A DNA stretch of 64,000 bases from Micromonospora thermarum (GTDB taxonomy: Bacteria; Actinomycetota; Actinomycetes; Mycobacteriales; Micromonosporaceae). Below are positions 8,955 to 16,856 of the stretch, piece by piece. The notes beneath the pieces are model-generated. The model did not search any database and was not told the DNA's origin. It was given only the letters and a program-made list of their open reading frames with translations. The translations under genes were made by a program, and so were the position numbers. The first letter of the stretch is position 1, and every line of letters begins with the position of its first letter. The stretch is taken from assembly GCF_012034245.1 (NCBI RefSeq), contig NZ_JAATEO010000030.1, forward strand, positions 1 to 64,000. The letters are read 5' to 3'.

Positions 8955-9854
8955 TCAGATCGCCGGCAGTCCCTGCGGGCCCGCGTCGCGCATCGAGCGG
9001 GTCAGTTTCCGGTCGTCGCTCCACAGGAAACAGCGCACCCCCCGGTCGCCCTCCTCCCACTCCCGTTGGGACGGCGGGTAGAAGATCGAGCCGGCCCGGT
9101 ACGGCAGGTCGCTGTTGTTGGGCACGTCGGCGAAGGCGGCGATGAGCGCCATGCAGCGCTGGTGGGCCTGCTGCTCGTTGCGGGTGAACTCCGCCCAGCT
9201 CATGTCGCGTTCCACGTAGACGCCGACGAACTCGGCCCGGTGCGGCTCGGTGCACAGCACCGGCGCCATGTAGTTGAGGTTCTCGCCGATCAGCTTGGGG
9301 TCGAAGCAGCGGTGGATCAGCGCGGAGTCGCCGAGCATCGCGCCGCGCAGGCTCCCGGTCCGGTTGACCGGCCGGGTGTTGTCGATGCTGTCGGTCTCGC
9401 TGAGGTCGCAGCGGAACCAGCGGGCGCCGCCGGCCCACGCGGGAACGGACGGCAGGGCGATGTTCATCGTGAGGCGGGCGGAGTGCCAGTCCCCGCCGAG
9501 CACGTCGCGGACCCGCTGGTCGCACTCGGCTCGGGCGCCGCGCAGGTCCGGGGAGCCCGGCTCGGGCCGGCGGGCGTCGGCCGCGACCGGGCCGGTGAAC
9601 GTGCCCACGTGCACGGCCTCCGCCAGGTGGTTGCGGGCGCAGTCCACCGTCTCGTACGTGCTCGCCTGCACCACCGCGGTGATCCGGGGGAGGCAGACGC
9701 CGGCGGCGGGGACGAACAGCCGCGCCTCGGACAGCACGGGCCAGTCGTCGGTGAGGTCGCCGTCGGATCCGCCGGGCCGTACGCAGCCGCCGAGCAGGAG
9801 CGCGGCCGCGCCGGCCAGCGCCAGTGCCCGGAGAGGAAGCCACCGTCGCATCAT
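8955..9854 (-). CDS. Septum-formation-family lipoprotein (paralogue B)
   Basis: A 299-aa predicted lipoprotein with a signal peptide and the lipobox LLLGGC. It aligns along its whole length with the downstream gene (for example GGARWFRCD, CTEPHRAEFVGVYV, YRAGSIFYPP, CFLW..DRKLTRSM), so the pair is a tandem duplication that has since diverged. Two consecutive ATG codons (9854 and 9851) follow an AAAGG stretch. I use the first. It is divergently transcribed from rpe. The domain is extracytoplasmic with conserved Cys residues, consistent with disulfides. Confidence 0.8.
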   Translation of the reverse strand: MMRRWLPLRALALAGAAALLLGGCVRPGGSDGDLTDDWPVLSEARLFVPAAGVCLPRITAVVQASTYETVDCARNHLAEAVHVGTFTGPVAADARRPEPGSPDLRGARAECDQRVRDVLGGDWHSARLTMNIALPSVPAWAGGARWFRCDLSETDSIDNTRPVNRTGSLRGAMLGDSALIHRCFDPKLIGENLNYMAPVLCTEPHRAEFVGVYVERDMSWAEFTRNEQQAHQRCMALIAAFADVPNNSDLPYRAGSIFYPPSQREWEEGDRGVRCFLWSDDRKLTRSMRDAGPQGLPAI

Positions 9855-10094
9855 CCGCCCTTTCCGAGAGCTGACGGCCGGCCACCGCGGACCTGGCCGG
9901 CGCGCCAGGTGGTCGTGCAGCCACGTCACCGTCCCTGATGGAGTGTTGCCGTGTTTCCGCCATCCGGCCAGTCACGGATGGCCCTTCGTCCGGTTTCACT
10001 CGTCCGGATCGGCCAATTCTGCACGACTGGTCACCACCGGGTCACAGGGTGTCCCGGTTGGTGCCGTGCCGGCGGCGGCTGGTGACCGCGTTCG

Positions 10095-10100
10095 TACACT
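10095..10100 (+). promoter_or_regulatory. -10 element TACACT of a likely leaderless rpe transcript
   Basis: TACACT is followed by exactly 6 nt and then the GTG of rpe, with no Shine-Dalgarno in between. This spacing is the hallmark of leaderless actinobacterial transcripts that start at the first base of the start codon. Confidence 0.5.
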
Positions 10101-10106
10101 GGCCCC

Positions 10107-10787
10107 GTGACCGTACCGCCGCCGATCGTCGCGCCGAGCATCCTGGCCGCCGATTTCGCCCGCCTCGCCGACGAGGTTCGTGCCATCGAAGACGCCGCCG
10201 ACTGGTTGCACGTGGACGTCATGGACAACCACTTCGTGCCGAACCTGACCATCGGGCTGCCCGTCGTGCAGAGCCTGCGGGCCGCCACGAAGCTCCCGTT
10301 CGACGTGCACCTGATGATCGAGGATCCGCGGCGGTGGGCCCCCGGGTACGCCGACGCCGGGGCGTACAACGTCACCTTCCACGCCGAGGCCTGTGACGAC
10401 CCGGTGGCGCTGGCCAAGGACCTGCGGTCGGCCGGGGCGAAGGCGGGGCTGGCGATCGACCGGGACACCCCGGTCGAGCCGTACCTGGAACTGCTGCCCA
10501 GCTTCGACACGCTGCTGATCATGACGATCAAGGCGGGCTTCGGCGGGCAACGGTTCATCCCGCAGCTCCTCGACAAGGTCCGCACCGCGCGCCGGCACGT
10601 CGACGCCGGCCACCTGGAGGTGCGCATCGAGGTCGACGGCGGCATCGCCGCCGACACCATCGCCCAGGCCGCCGAGGCCGGGGCCGACGCCTTCGTCGCC
10701 GGGACCGCCGTCTACGGCGCGGACGACCCGGCCGAGGCCGTCCGGAGACTGCGGGCCACGGCGGAACGCGCGGCCTCCGGGGCCTGA
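10107..10787 (+). CDS. rpe: Ribulose-phosphate 3-epimerase
   Basis: A 226-aa TIM-barrel enzyme of the pentose phosphate pathway that interconverts ribulose 5-phosphate and xylulose 5-phosphate. The N-terminal IVAPSILAADFARL, the metal-ligand segments LHVDVMDNHFVPNLT and DVHLMIEDP, the MTIKAGFGGQRF loop and the IEVDGGI strand are all conserved. The GTG start has no ribosome binding site and a TACACT box 6 nt upstream, so the mRNA is probably leaderless. Ribulose 5-phosphate is also the precursor used by RibBA downstream. The gene ends 1 nt before the next start. Confidence 0.96.
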   Translation: MTVPPPIVAPSILAADFARLADEVRAIEDAADWLHVDVMDNHFVPNLTIGLPVVQSLRAATKLPFDVHLMIEDPRRWAPGYADAGAYNVTFHAEACDDPVALAKDLRSAGAKAGLAIDRDTPVEPYLELLPSFDTLLIMTIKAGFGGQRFIPQLLDKVRTARRHVDAGHLEVRIEVDGGIAADTIAQAAEAGADAFVAGTAVYGADDPAEAVRRLRATAERAASGA

Positions 10788-10788
10788 C

Positions 10789-11769
10789 GTGGACCCGGCC
10801 GGCGACCGCCCGGACGTCATCCTCGTCGTCGACGACGACGAGGACATCGCGCGCTTCGTCGAGTTCAACCTCCGCCTGCAGGGCTACGAGGTGATCCACG
10901 CCAGCGACGGCCAGGAGGCGCTCGAAGTGATCGAGCGTCAGCGTCCCGACCTCGCGGTGGTGGACCTGATGATGCCGCGTGTCGACGGCCTGGAGCTGAC
11001 CCGGCGGCTGCGCGCCGACCCGATGACCGCGGCCCTGCCGGTGATCATGCTGACCGCCAAGGGCATGACCGTGGACAAGGTGCACGGGCTGAGCGCCGGC
11101 GCCGACGACTACCTGGTCAAGCCCTTCGACACCGCCGAACTGGTGGCCCGGGTCAGCTCCACCCTCCGCCGCAACAAGGAGTTCCGGGAGGTTTCGCCGC
11201 TGACCGGGCTGCCCGGCAACAGCCGGATCCGCCGGGAGATCGCCGACCGGGTCCGGGTCGGGTCGGACTACGCGGTCGGCTACATCGACATCGACCGCTT
11301 CAAGAGCGTCAACGACCGGTACGGCTTCGTCCGCGGTGACGACTTCATCTCGGCGCTGGCCCGCAGCCTGCACCGGGCCGTGGTGTCGGTGGGCCTGCCG
11401 CCGGCCTTCCTCGGCCACGTCGGCGGTGACGACTTCGTCTTCGTCTGCACGCCGGAGCAGGTCCGGCCGCTCACCTCGCGGGTCTCGGCCGACTTCGAGA
11501 AGGCCGCCGACGCGCTGTACGACCCGTCGGACGCCGCCCGCGGCTACGTCGAGCTGAAGGACCGGCGCGGCAACCTGCGCCGGGCCGCCCTGGTCACGCT
11601 CTCGATCGGCGTCTCCGTCTCGGACGCCGACAAACGCATCACCAGCCCCCTGGAGGCGATGACGATCGCCTCGGAGATGAAGACCGTGGCCAAGAGCCAG
11701 CCCGGCTCGTACGTGGCGGTGGACCGGCGCCGGGGCGTGGCCGATCCGAGCGATCGTCATGTGAAGTAG
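10789..11769 (+). CDS. Response regulator with REC and GGDEF-like domains
   Basis: A 326-aa protein. Residues 8-125 are a receiver domain (VDDDEDIARFVEFNL, phospho-acceptor Asp in LAVVDLMMPRVDG, switch Lys in YLVKPFD). Residues from about 140 form a GGDEF domain (SPLTGLPGN, IDIDRFKSVNDRYGFVRGDDF). The signature GG(D/E)EF reads GGDDF, a Glu-to-Asp change at a position normally essential for diguanylate cyclase activity, so catalysis may be reduced or lost. I see no RxxD inhibitory site before it. No kinase gene is adjacent. It sits 1 nt after rpe and is probably cotranscribed. Confidence 0.88.
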   Translation: MDPAGDRPDVILVVDDDEDIARFVEFNLRLQGYEVIHASDGQEALEVIERQRPDLAVVDLMMPRVDGLELTRRLRADPMTAALPVIMLTAKGMTVDKVHGLSAGADDYLVKPFDTAELVARVSSTLRRNKEFREVSPLTGLPGNSRIRREIADRVRVGSDYAVGYIDIDRFKSVNDRYGFVRGDDFISALARSLHRAVVSVGLPPAFLGHVGGDDFVFVCTPEQVRPLTSRVSADFEKAADALYDPSDAARGYVELKDRRGNLRRAALVTLSIGVSVSDADKRITSPLEAMTIASEMKTVAKSQPGSYVAVDRRRGVADPSDRHVK

Positions 11770-11781
11770 CTCGCGGAGGTG

Positions 11782-11809
11782 GCGACAGCCCCCCCGGAGC
11801 GTGTAAGAC
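11782..11809 (+). promoter_or_regulatory. Putative promoter of the riboflavin operon
   Basis: GCGACA (11782-11787) and TAAGAC (11804-11809) are separated by 16 nt and lie about 25 nt before the FMN riboswitch. This is the best promoter-like arrangement in the gap. Confidence 0.35.
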
Positions 11810-11831
11810 TGCCGGTAGTACCCACCACGCG

Positions 11832-11993
11832 CTGGCGGGACTCGGTGTAATTCCGAACCGGCGGTGATCCACGGTGTGACCGTGGTAAGCCCGCGACCCG
11901 GGAGCGGTTCGTCCGCCCGGTGGACCTGGTGAGACTCCGGGGCCGACGGTTGGGTGCGGGCACGCCCGCGCTCAGACAGTCCGGATGGGAGAC
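11832..11993 (+). ncRNA. FMN riboswitch (RFN element)
   Basis: The conserved RFN blocks appear in order: a closing stem near 11836, AACCGGCGGTGAT (11856-11868), GTAAGCCCGCGA (11885-11896), GGACCTGGTGAGACTCCGG (11922-11940), GCCGACGGT (11942-11950) and the closing AGTCCGGATGGGAGA (11978-11992). The element binds FMN and shuts off riboflavin synthesis. It lies about 165 nt before ribD, and GC-rich inverted sequence in that interval could serve as terminator or RBS sequester. It controls ribD-ribE-ribM-ribBA-ribH. Confidence 0.95.
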
Positions 11994-12158
11994 AGCGCGC
12001 GGGACGGACGGGCCGTGCCCGGCTGCCGACCTCGGCATGCCGTGACGGCCCCCCGGGTCGGCCCTGCCGTCCCCGGATTCCGCCGCCGCACGCCCGCGGC
12101 CCGATGCCGTCGCTCCCGTCGCCGCCCGCGCGCCGACCCGCGAGCGAGAGGGCAGGGC

Positions 12159-13220
12159 ATGGCCGGCGTCTCCGTCGATGAGGCGATGCGTCGCGCGGTC
12201 GAACTCGCCGCGCGCGGTCTCGGCACCACCAGCCCCAACCCGGTCGTCGGCTGCGTGCTGCTCGACGCGGACGGCCAGGTCGTCGGTGAGGGCTTCCACG
12301 CGTACGCCGGCGGGCCGCACGCCGAGATCGTCGCGCTCGCCCAGGCGGGGGAGCGGGCCCGCGGGGGCACCGCCGTCGTCACCCTGGAGCCCTGCGACCA
12401 CATCGGTCGCACCGGCCCCTGCAGCACCGCGCTGGTACAGGCCGGGGTGGCGCGGGTAGTCATCGCCGTGCCCGACCCGAACCCGGTCGCGTCGGGCGGC
12501 GCCGCCACGTTGCGCGCCGCCGGAATCCAGGTCGCCCTGGGGGTACGCGCCGCCGAGGCGGAGGCCGGCAACATCTCCTGGCTCACCTCGATGCGCCGGG
12601 GCTGGCCGTACGTCATCTGGAAGTACGCCGCGACGCTGGACGGGCGCTCGGCGGCCGCCGACGGCACCAGCATGTGGATCACGTCCGAGGCGGCGCGGAT
12701 GGACGTGCACGCCCTGCGCGGGACGGTCGACGCCGTGATCGCCGGTGTGGGCACCGTGCTCGCCGACGACCCCCGCCTCACCGCCCGGAACCTGCGCGAC
12801 GGCAGCCTCGCCATCCGCCAGCCGCTGCGCGTGGTGGTGGACTCGGCGGGGCGTACCCCGACCGGGGCCCGGGTCCGCGACGCCGCCGCCCCGACCTGGA
12901 TCGCCACCGCCGCGGAGGTCGGCGCCGGCCCCGACGGCCGGGTGGACCTGCCGGCGCTGCTCGCCGCGCTGCACGGCCGTGGGGTGCGGGCGGCGCTGCT
13001 GGAGGGCGGGCCGCGCCTGGCCGGCGCGTTCCTCGCCGCCGGCCTGGTCGACAAGATCGTCGGGTACGTCGCGCCCCGGCTGCTCGGCGCCGGCCCGACC
13101 GCGCTGGTCGACGCGGGTGTGACCACGATCGCCGAGGCCATCGACTGCGAGGTCGTCGACGTTACGCAGGTCGGTCCCGACCTGCGGATCACCGCGCTGC
13201 CCCGGAAGAGGGAGGGCTGA
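12159..13220 (+). CDS. ribD: Bifunctional riboflavin deaminase/reductase RibD
   Basis: A 353-aa fusion performing two steps of riboflavin synthesis: deamination of the diaminopyrimidine and NADPH reduction of the ribosyl side chain. The N-terminal deaminase has its zinc ligands in HAEIVAL and LEPCDHIGRTGPC. The C-terminal DHFR-like reductase contains VIAGVGTVLADDPRLTAR and LLEGGPRLAGAFL. ATG 12159 is preferred over the longer frame from 11985, because the longer start lies inside the riboswitch and AGAGGG precedes 12159. First gene of the rib operon. Confidence 0.95.
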   Translation: MAGVSVDEAMRRAVELAARGLGTTSPNPVVGCVLLDADGQVVGEGFHAYAGGPHAEIVALAQAGERARGGTAVVTLEPCDHIGRTGPCSTALVQAGVARVVIAVPDPNPVASGGAATLRAAGIQVALGVRAAEAEAGNISWLTSMRRGWPYVIWKYAATLDGRSAAADGTSMWITSEAARMDVHALRGTVDAVIAGVGTVLADDPRLTARNLRDGSLAIRQPLRVVVDSAGRTPTGARVRDAAAPTWIATAAEVGAGPDGRVDLPALLAALHGRGVRAALLEGGPRLAGAFLAAGLVDKIVGYVAPRLLGAGPTALVDAGVTTIAEAIDCEVVDVTQVGPDLRITALPRKREG

Positions 13221-13221
13221 C

Positions 13222-13956
13222 ATGTTCACCGGCATCGTCGAGGAGCTGGGCGAGGTCGTCCGCGTCATCGAGACGGCGGGCGACTCCGCGTTGGTCGCGA
13301 TCCGTGGCCCCCTGGTCACCTCGGACGCCCGGCACGGGGACTCGATCGCGGTCAACGGCGTCTGCCTGACCGTGGTGGACGTCGCCGACGGGACCTTCAC
13401 CGCCGACGTGATGGGGGAGACGCTGCGCCGCTCCGCGCTCGGGGCGCTGCGGCCGGGCGACCCGGTCAACCTGGAGCGGGCCGCCGCCCTCGGCAGCCGC
13501 CTGGGCGGGCACCTGGTGCAGGGGCACGTCGACGGCGTCGGCGAGGTCGTCTCGCGGGAGCCGGCCGAACAGTGGGAGACCGTGCGGTTCCGCCTCCCGG
13601 CCGCCCTCGCCCGGTACGTGGTGGAGAAGGGCTCGATCACCGTCGACGGGGTGTCGCTGACCGTGGCCGGCGTCGGGCCCGACTGGTTCTCGGTCGGTCT
13701 GATCCCGACCACGCTGAAGCTCACCACCCTCGGGACGCGCGGTGTCGGCGACCCGGTCAACCTCGAGGTCGACGTGCTGGCCAAGTACGTCGAGCGCCTG
13801 CTCGGCCCGCACCTGCCGGACGGCCGACCGGGCGGTGACCTGCCCGCGAGCCGGCCGGAGGGCGACCTGCCCGGCGCCGTCGGCCTGCCCGGCAGCGGCG
13901 GCCTGCCCGGCAGCGGCGGCCTGCCCGGTGTCGCGACCCCGGGCGGGGCGGCCTGA
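13222..13956 (+). CDS. ribE: Riboflavin synthase alpha chain
   Basis: A 244-aa enzyme that dismutates two 6,7-dimethyl-8-ribityllumazine molecules to riboflavin. It has the duplicated barrel with the canonical N-terminus MFTGIVEELGEV, VNGVCLTVV and the second-repeat VDGVSLTV with GLIPTTLKLTTLG. The core ends near residue 200. The remaining tail is a Gly/Pro/Leu-rich repeat built on LPGSGG encoded by 18-bp tandem repeats, which is unusual for the family. Start 1 nt after ribD. The stop overlaps the ribM start by 1 nt. Confidence 0.95.
   Translation: MFTGIVEELGEVVRVIETAGDSALVAIRGPLVTSDARHGDSIAVNGVCLTVVDVADGTFTADVMGETLRRSALGALRPGDPVNLERAAALGSRLGGHLVQGHVDGVGEVVSREPAEQWETVRFRLPAALARYVVEKGSITVDGVSLTVAGVGPDWFSVGLIPTTLKLTTLGTRGVGDPVNLEVDVLAKYVERLLGPHLPDGRPGGDLPASRPEGDLPGAVGLPGSGGLPGSGGLPGVATPGGAA
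13882..13930 (+). repeat. 18-bp tandem repeat in the 3' end of ribE
   Basis: Two perfect 18-bp copies (13882-13899 and 13900-13917) beginning GGCCTGCCCGG, plus a partial third copy to 13930. They encode GLPGSG units in the tail of riboflavin synthase. This is a likely site of slippage and length polymorphism. Confidence 0.85.
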
Positions 13957-14645
13957 TGGGCCCGCTCGGCTGGCTGCTCGACGCCCAGGTGAGCATCGCC
14001 GGCTCGCCCGTGCTGGTCCGCGAGATCGTCGGCAACGTCTTCGGCCTCGCGTCCGCCCTGCTCGGGCTGCGCCGCGTGGTGTGGGCGTGGCCGGTCGGCA
14101 TGATCGGCAACGCGCTGCTGTTCACCGTCTTCCTCGGCGGGGCGTTCGCCACCCCGCAGGCGCACGACCTCTACGGCCAGGCCGGCCGGCAGGTCTTCTT
14201 CTTCGGCGTCAGCCTCTACGGCTGGTGGCGCTGGTCGCGCAACCGCCGCCGCGGCGTCGACGGCGCCCCCGCCGTGGAGCCGCGCTGGGCCACCGGCCGG
14301 GAGCGGCTCGGCCTGCTGCTCGCCGCCGTCGCCGGCACCGCGGCCGCGTACCCGGTGCTCGCCGCCCTGGGCTCGTGGGGCCCACTGCCGGACGCGTGGA
14401 TCCTCACCGGCAGCCTGCTCGCGACGTACGGGATGGCCCGCGGCTACGTGGACTTCTGGCTCATCTGGATCGCCGTCGACGCGGTGGGGGTGCCGCTGCT
14501 GCTGCGCGGCGGCTTCTACCCCTCGGCGGCCATGTACCTCGTCTACGGCGCGTTCTGCGTCTGGGGCCTCGCCGCGTGGTGGCGCACGTCGCGCGCCACC
14601 CGCCCCGCCCCGATCCCGCCGACCTACTCGGAGGCAGTTGCATGA
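13956..14645 (+). CDS. ribM: Riboflavin transporter of the PnuC family (RibM/PnuX)
   Basis: A 229-aa integral membrane protein with about six hydrophobic segments. The PnuC-like features are VFGLASALLGLRRVVWAWPVGMIGNALLF-type helices, the aromatic motif FFGVSLYGWWRW and the later WLIWIAVDAVGVPLLL. PnuC proteins normally carry nicotinamide riboside, but members in riboflavin operons behind an FMN riboswitch (PnuX/RibM in Corynebacterium and Streptomyces) take up riboflavin. The position between ribE and ribBA therefore argues for riboflavin. It overlaps ribE by 1 nt, and its ATGA stop overlaps a 24-codon mini-ORF. Confidence 0.88.
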   Translation: MGPLGWLLDAQVSIAGSPVLVREIVGNVFGLASALLGLRRVVWAWPVGMIGNALLFTVFLGGAFATPQAHDLYGQAGRQVFFFGVSLYGWWRWSRNRRRGVDGAPAVEPRWATGRERLGLLLAAVAGTAAAYPVLAALGSWGPLPDAWILTGSLLATYGMARGYVDFWLIWIAVDAVGVPLLLRGGFYPSAAMYLVYGAFCVWGLAAWWRTSRATRPAPIPPTYSEAVA

Positions 14646-14716
14646 GCGAGCGAATTATCAGGCTCAGTGTGGATGTGCCTCGTTGCGGCACGGAGCGAAG
14701 CGGAGTGCTGGCATGA
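14642..14716 (+). CDS. 24-codon mini-ORF coupled at both ends between ribM and ribBA
   Basis: ATG 14642 overlaps the ribM stop as ATGA. The frame encodes 24 residues beginning MSERIIRLSVDVPRCG, and its TGA overlaps the ATG of ribBA, again as ATGA. Ribosomes finishing ribM could therefore translate it and pass to ribBA. The DNA contains AATTATC, less GC-rich than its surroundings, and a tail GCACGGAGCGAAGCGGAGTG that looks like a dispersed-repeat sequence. It may be a small inserted element rather than a functional peptide. No domain is recognisable. Confidence 0.45.
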   Translation: MSERIIRLSVDVPRCGTERSGVLA

Positions 14717-15978
14717 GTGCGTTCGGAAGCATCGAGCAGGCCGTGGAGGACATCGCGGCCGGCCGGCCCGTCGTCGTGGTCGACGACGAGAACCGGGAGA
14801 ACGAGGGCGACCTGATCTTCGCGGCTGAGCTCGCGACGCCGGAGCTGCTCGCGTTCATGGTCCGGCACACCTCGGGCTACATCTGCGTGCCGCTGACCGA
14901 GAGCGAGTGCGACCGGCTGGACCTGCCGCCGATGCACCACACCAACCAGGACAAGCGCGGCACGGCGTACACGGTGACCGTGGACGCCCGGGAGGGCGTG
15001 AGCACCGGCATCTCGGCGGCCGACCGGGCCCACACGATCCGGCTGCTCGCCGACGCCACCACCGGCCCCGCAGACCTGGCCCGACCGGGCCACGTGGTGC
15101 CGCTGCGGGCACGCGAGGGCGGTGTGCTGCGCCGGCCCGGGCACACCGAGGCCGCGGTCGACCTGACCCGGCTGGCCGGGCTGCGCCCCGCCGGCGTGCT
15201 CTGCGAGCTGGTCAACGACGACGGCACGATGATGCGGCTGCCGGACCTGGAGAAGTTCTGCGCCGAGCACTCGCTGACCCTGGTCACCATCGCGGACCTG
15301 GTCGCGTACCGGCGGCGGACGGAGAAGCAGGTCGAGCTGGTCGCCGACGCCCGCATGCCCACGGAGCACGGGGTCTTCCGGGCCCTGGGCTACCGCAGCG
15401 ACTACGACTCGGCCGAGCACGTCGCGCTGGTCATGGGCGACATCGGCGACGGCCGGGACGTGCTGGTGCGGGTGCACTCGGAGTGCCTCACCGGCGACGT
15501 GTTCGGCTCGGTCCGCTGCGACTGCGGCCCGCAGCTCAACGCCGCCCTCGATCGGGTGGCCCGGGAGGGGCGGGGTGTGGTGCTCTACGTCCGCGGGCAC
15601 GAGGGGCGGGGCATCGGCCTGCTGCACAAGCTCCAGGCGTACCAGCTCCAGGACCTGGGCCGGGACACCGTCGACGCCAACCTGGACCTCGGCCTGCCGG
15701 CGGACGCCCGGGACTACGGCACCGGTGCGCAGATCCTCTACGACCTGGGCGTGCGTTCGATGCGGCTGCTCACCAACAACCCGGCCAAGCGCGCCGGCCT
15801 GGAGGGGTACGGCCTGACCATCACCGGGCGCGAGGGACTGCCGGTGCGGCCGCACCCGGAGAACGTGCGCTACCTGCGGACCAAGCGGGACCGGATGGGG
15901 CACCTGCTGGACGAACTGGACGAGGTGACCGAGGCGCCGATGGGCCGCCCGGTTCCCGGCAACGAGATCGGAGCGTAG
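14713..15978 (+). CDS. ribBA: Bifunctional DHBP synthase / GTP cyclohydrolase II
   Basis: A 421-aa fusion. The N-terminal half makes 3,4-dihydroxy-2-butanone 4-phosphate from ribulose 5-phosphate (VVVDDENRENEGDLIFAAE acidic metal site, HTSGYICV, RPGHVVPL). The C-terminal half is GTP cyclohydrolase II (RVHSECLTGDVFGS, zinc Cys in CDCGPQL, RGHEGRGIGL, LLTNNPAKRAGLEGYG). It supplies both precursors for the pathway. The longer frame from 14638 would add the 25-residue read-through of the intervening element, so ATG 14713, overlapping the mini-ORF stop, is preferred. Confidence 0.95.
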   Translation: MSAFGSIEQAVEDIAAGRPVVVVDDENRENEGDLIFAAELATPELLAFMVRHTSGYICVPLTESECDRLDLPPMHHTNQDKRGTAYTVTVDAREGVSTGISAADRAHTIRLLADATTGPADLARPGHVVPLRAREGGVLRRPGHTEAAVDLTRLAGLRPAGVLCELVNDDGTMMRLPDLEKFCAEHSLTLVTIADLVAYRRRTEKQVELVADARMPTEHGVFRALGYRSDYDSAEHVALVMGDIGDGRDVLVRVHSECLTGDVFGSVRCDCGPQLNAALDRVAREGRGVVLYVRGHEGRGIGLLHKLQAYQLQDLGRDTVDANLDLGLPADARDYGTGAQILYDLGVRSMRLLTNNPAKRAGLEGYGLTITGREGLPVRPHPENVRYLRTKRDRMGHLLDELDEVTEAPMGRPVPGNEIGA

Positions 15979-15980
15979 AC

Positions 15981-16481
15981 ATGGCGGGATTCGGGGAGCC
16001 GGGCATCGACACCGTCGACGCGACCGGCCTGACGGTGGGCGTGGTCGCGGCCCGCTGGCACGGCGACCTCACCGACCACATGCTGGACCGGGCGGTCGCC
16101 GCCGCCGAGGCGTGCGGCGCGCGTGCCGTGGTGGCCCGCGTGGCCGGCTCGGTGGAGCTGCCGGTGGTGGCCCAGGCCCTCGCCCGCCGTTGCGACGTGG
16201 TGGTCGCGCTCGGCGTCGTGGTTCGCGGCGCCACCGCCCACTTCGACTACGTCTGCCGCTCGGTCACCGACGGGCTCACCCGTGTCGCGCTGGACGAGGG
16301 CAAACCGGTCGCGCACGGCGTGCTGACCGTCGACACCATCGAGCAGGCCCGGGACCGGGCCGGCCTGCCCGGCTCGGCCGAGGACAAGGGCTGGGCCGCC
16401 ACGGTCGCCGCGCTCGACGCCGCCCTCGCCGTCCGTGGCGTGTCGGCGGCCTCCGCGCAGCGCGTCGGCTTCGGCGGCTGA
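15981..16481 (+). CDS. ribH: 6,7-dimethyl-8-ribityllumazine synthase
   Basis: A 166-aa enzyme that condenses the RibD product with dihydroxybutanone phosphate to give lumazine, the substrate of RibE. It normally assembles into pentamers or icosahedra. The signature GVVVRGATAHFDYVC (with the catalytic His) and the PVAHGVLTVDT strand are present. ATG 15981 is 2 nt after the ribBA stop. Last gene of the rib operon. Confidence 0.95.
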   Translation: MAGFGEPGIDTVDATGLTVGVVAARWHGDLTDHMLDRAVAAAEACGARAVVARVAGSVELPVVAQALARRCDVVVALGVVVRGATAHFDYVCRSVTDGLTRVALDEGKPVAHGVLTVDTIEQARDRAGLPGSAEDKGWAATVAALDAALAVRGVSAASAQRVGFGG

Positions 16482-16546
16482 CCACGGGACGGACGCGCCG
16501 GACCCCGGCGGCGCCGCGGCGGCGGGGTGGCTGAGAGAATCGGCTG

Positions 16547-16810
16547 GTGAAGACGTTCGAGGAGTTGTTCGCCGAGCTGCAGGCCAAGGCCGCCGCCGGC
16601 ACCCCGGGCTCGGGCACGGTCGCCGCCCTGGAGAAGGGCGTGCACTTCATCGGCAAGAAGGTCGTCGAGGAGGCGGCCGAGTCGTGGATGGCCGCCGAGC
16701 ACGAGGGGCCCGAGCGGACCGCCGAGGAGATCTCCCAGCTGCTCTACCAGGTGCAGGTGCTGATGCTCGCCACCAATCTCGACCTCAAGGACGTCTACCG
16801 ACATTTGTGA
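16547..16810 (+). CDS. hisE: Phosphoribosyl-ATP pyrophosphatase
   Basis: An 87-aa all-alpha MazG-like enzyme for the second step of histidine synthesis, hydrolysis of PR-ATP to PR-AMP. The fold markers are KTFEELFAELQ, the basic KGVHFIGKKVVEEAAES and the acidic metal site EEISQLLYQVQVLM. The GTG start has no SD. GAGAAT ends 6 nt upstream, so the transcript may be leaderless. hisG follows 46 nt later. hisE-hisG located away from the main his operon is usual in actinobacteria. Confidence 0.94.
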   Translation: MKTFEELFAELQAKAAAGTPGSGTVAALEKGVHFIGKKVVEEAAESWMAAEHEGPERTAEEISQLLYQVQVLMLATNLDLKDVYRHL

Positions 16811-16856
16811 GTGCGCCCCCGCGTTGATCCTCCCGATCGTTAAGGAGCACTCCACC

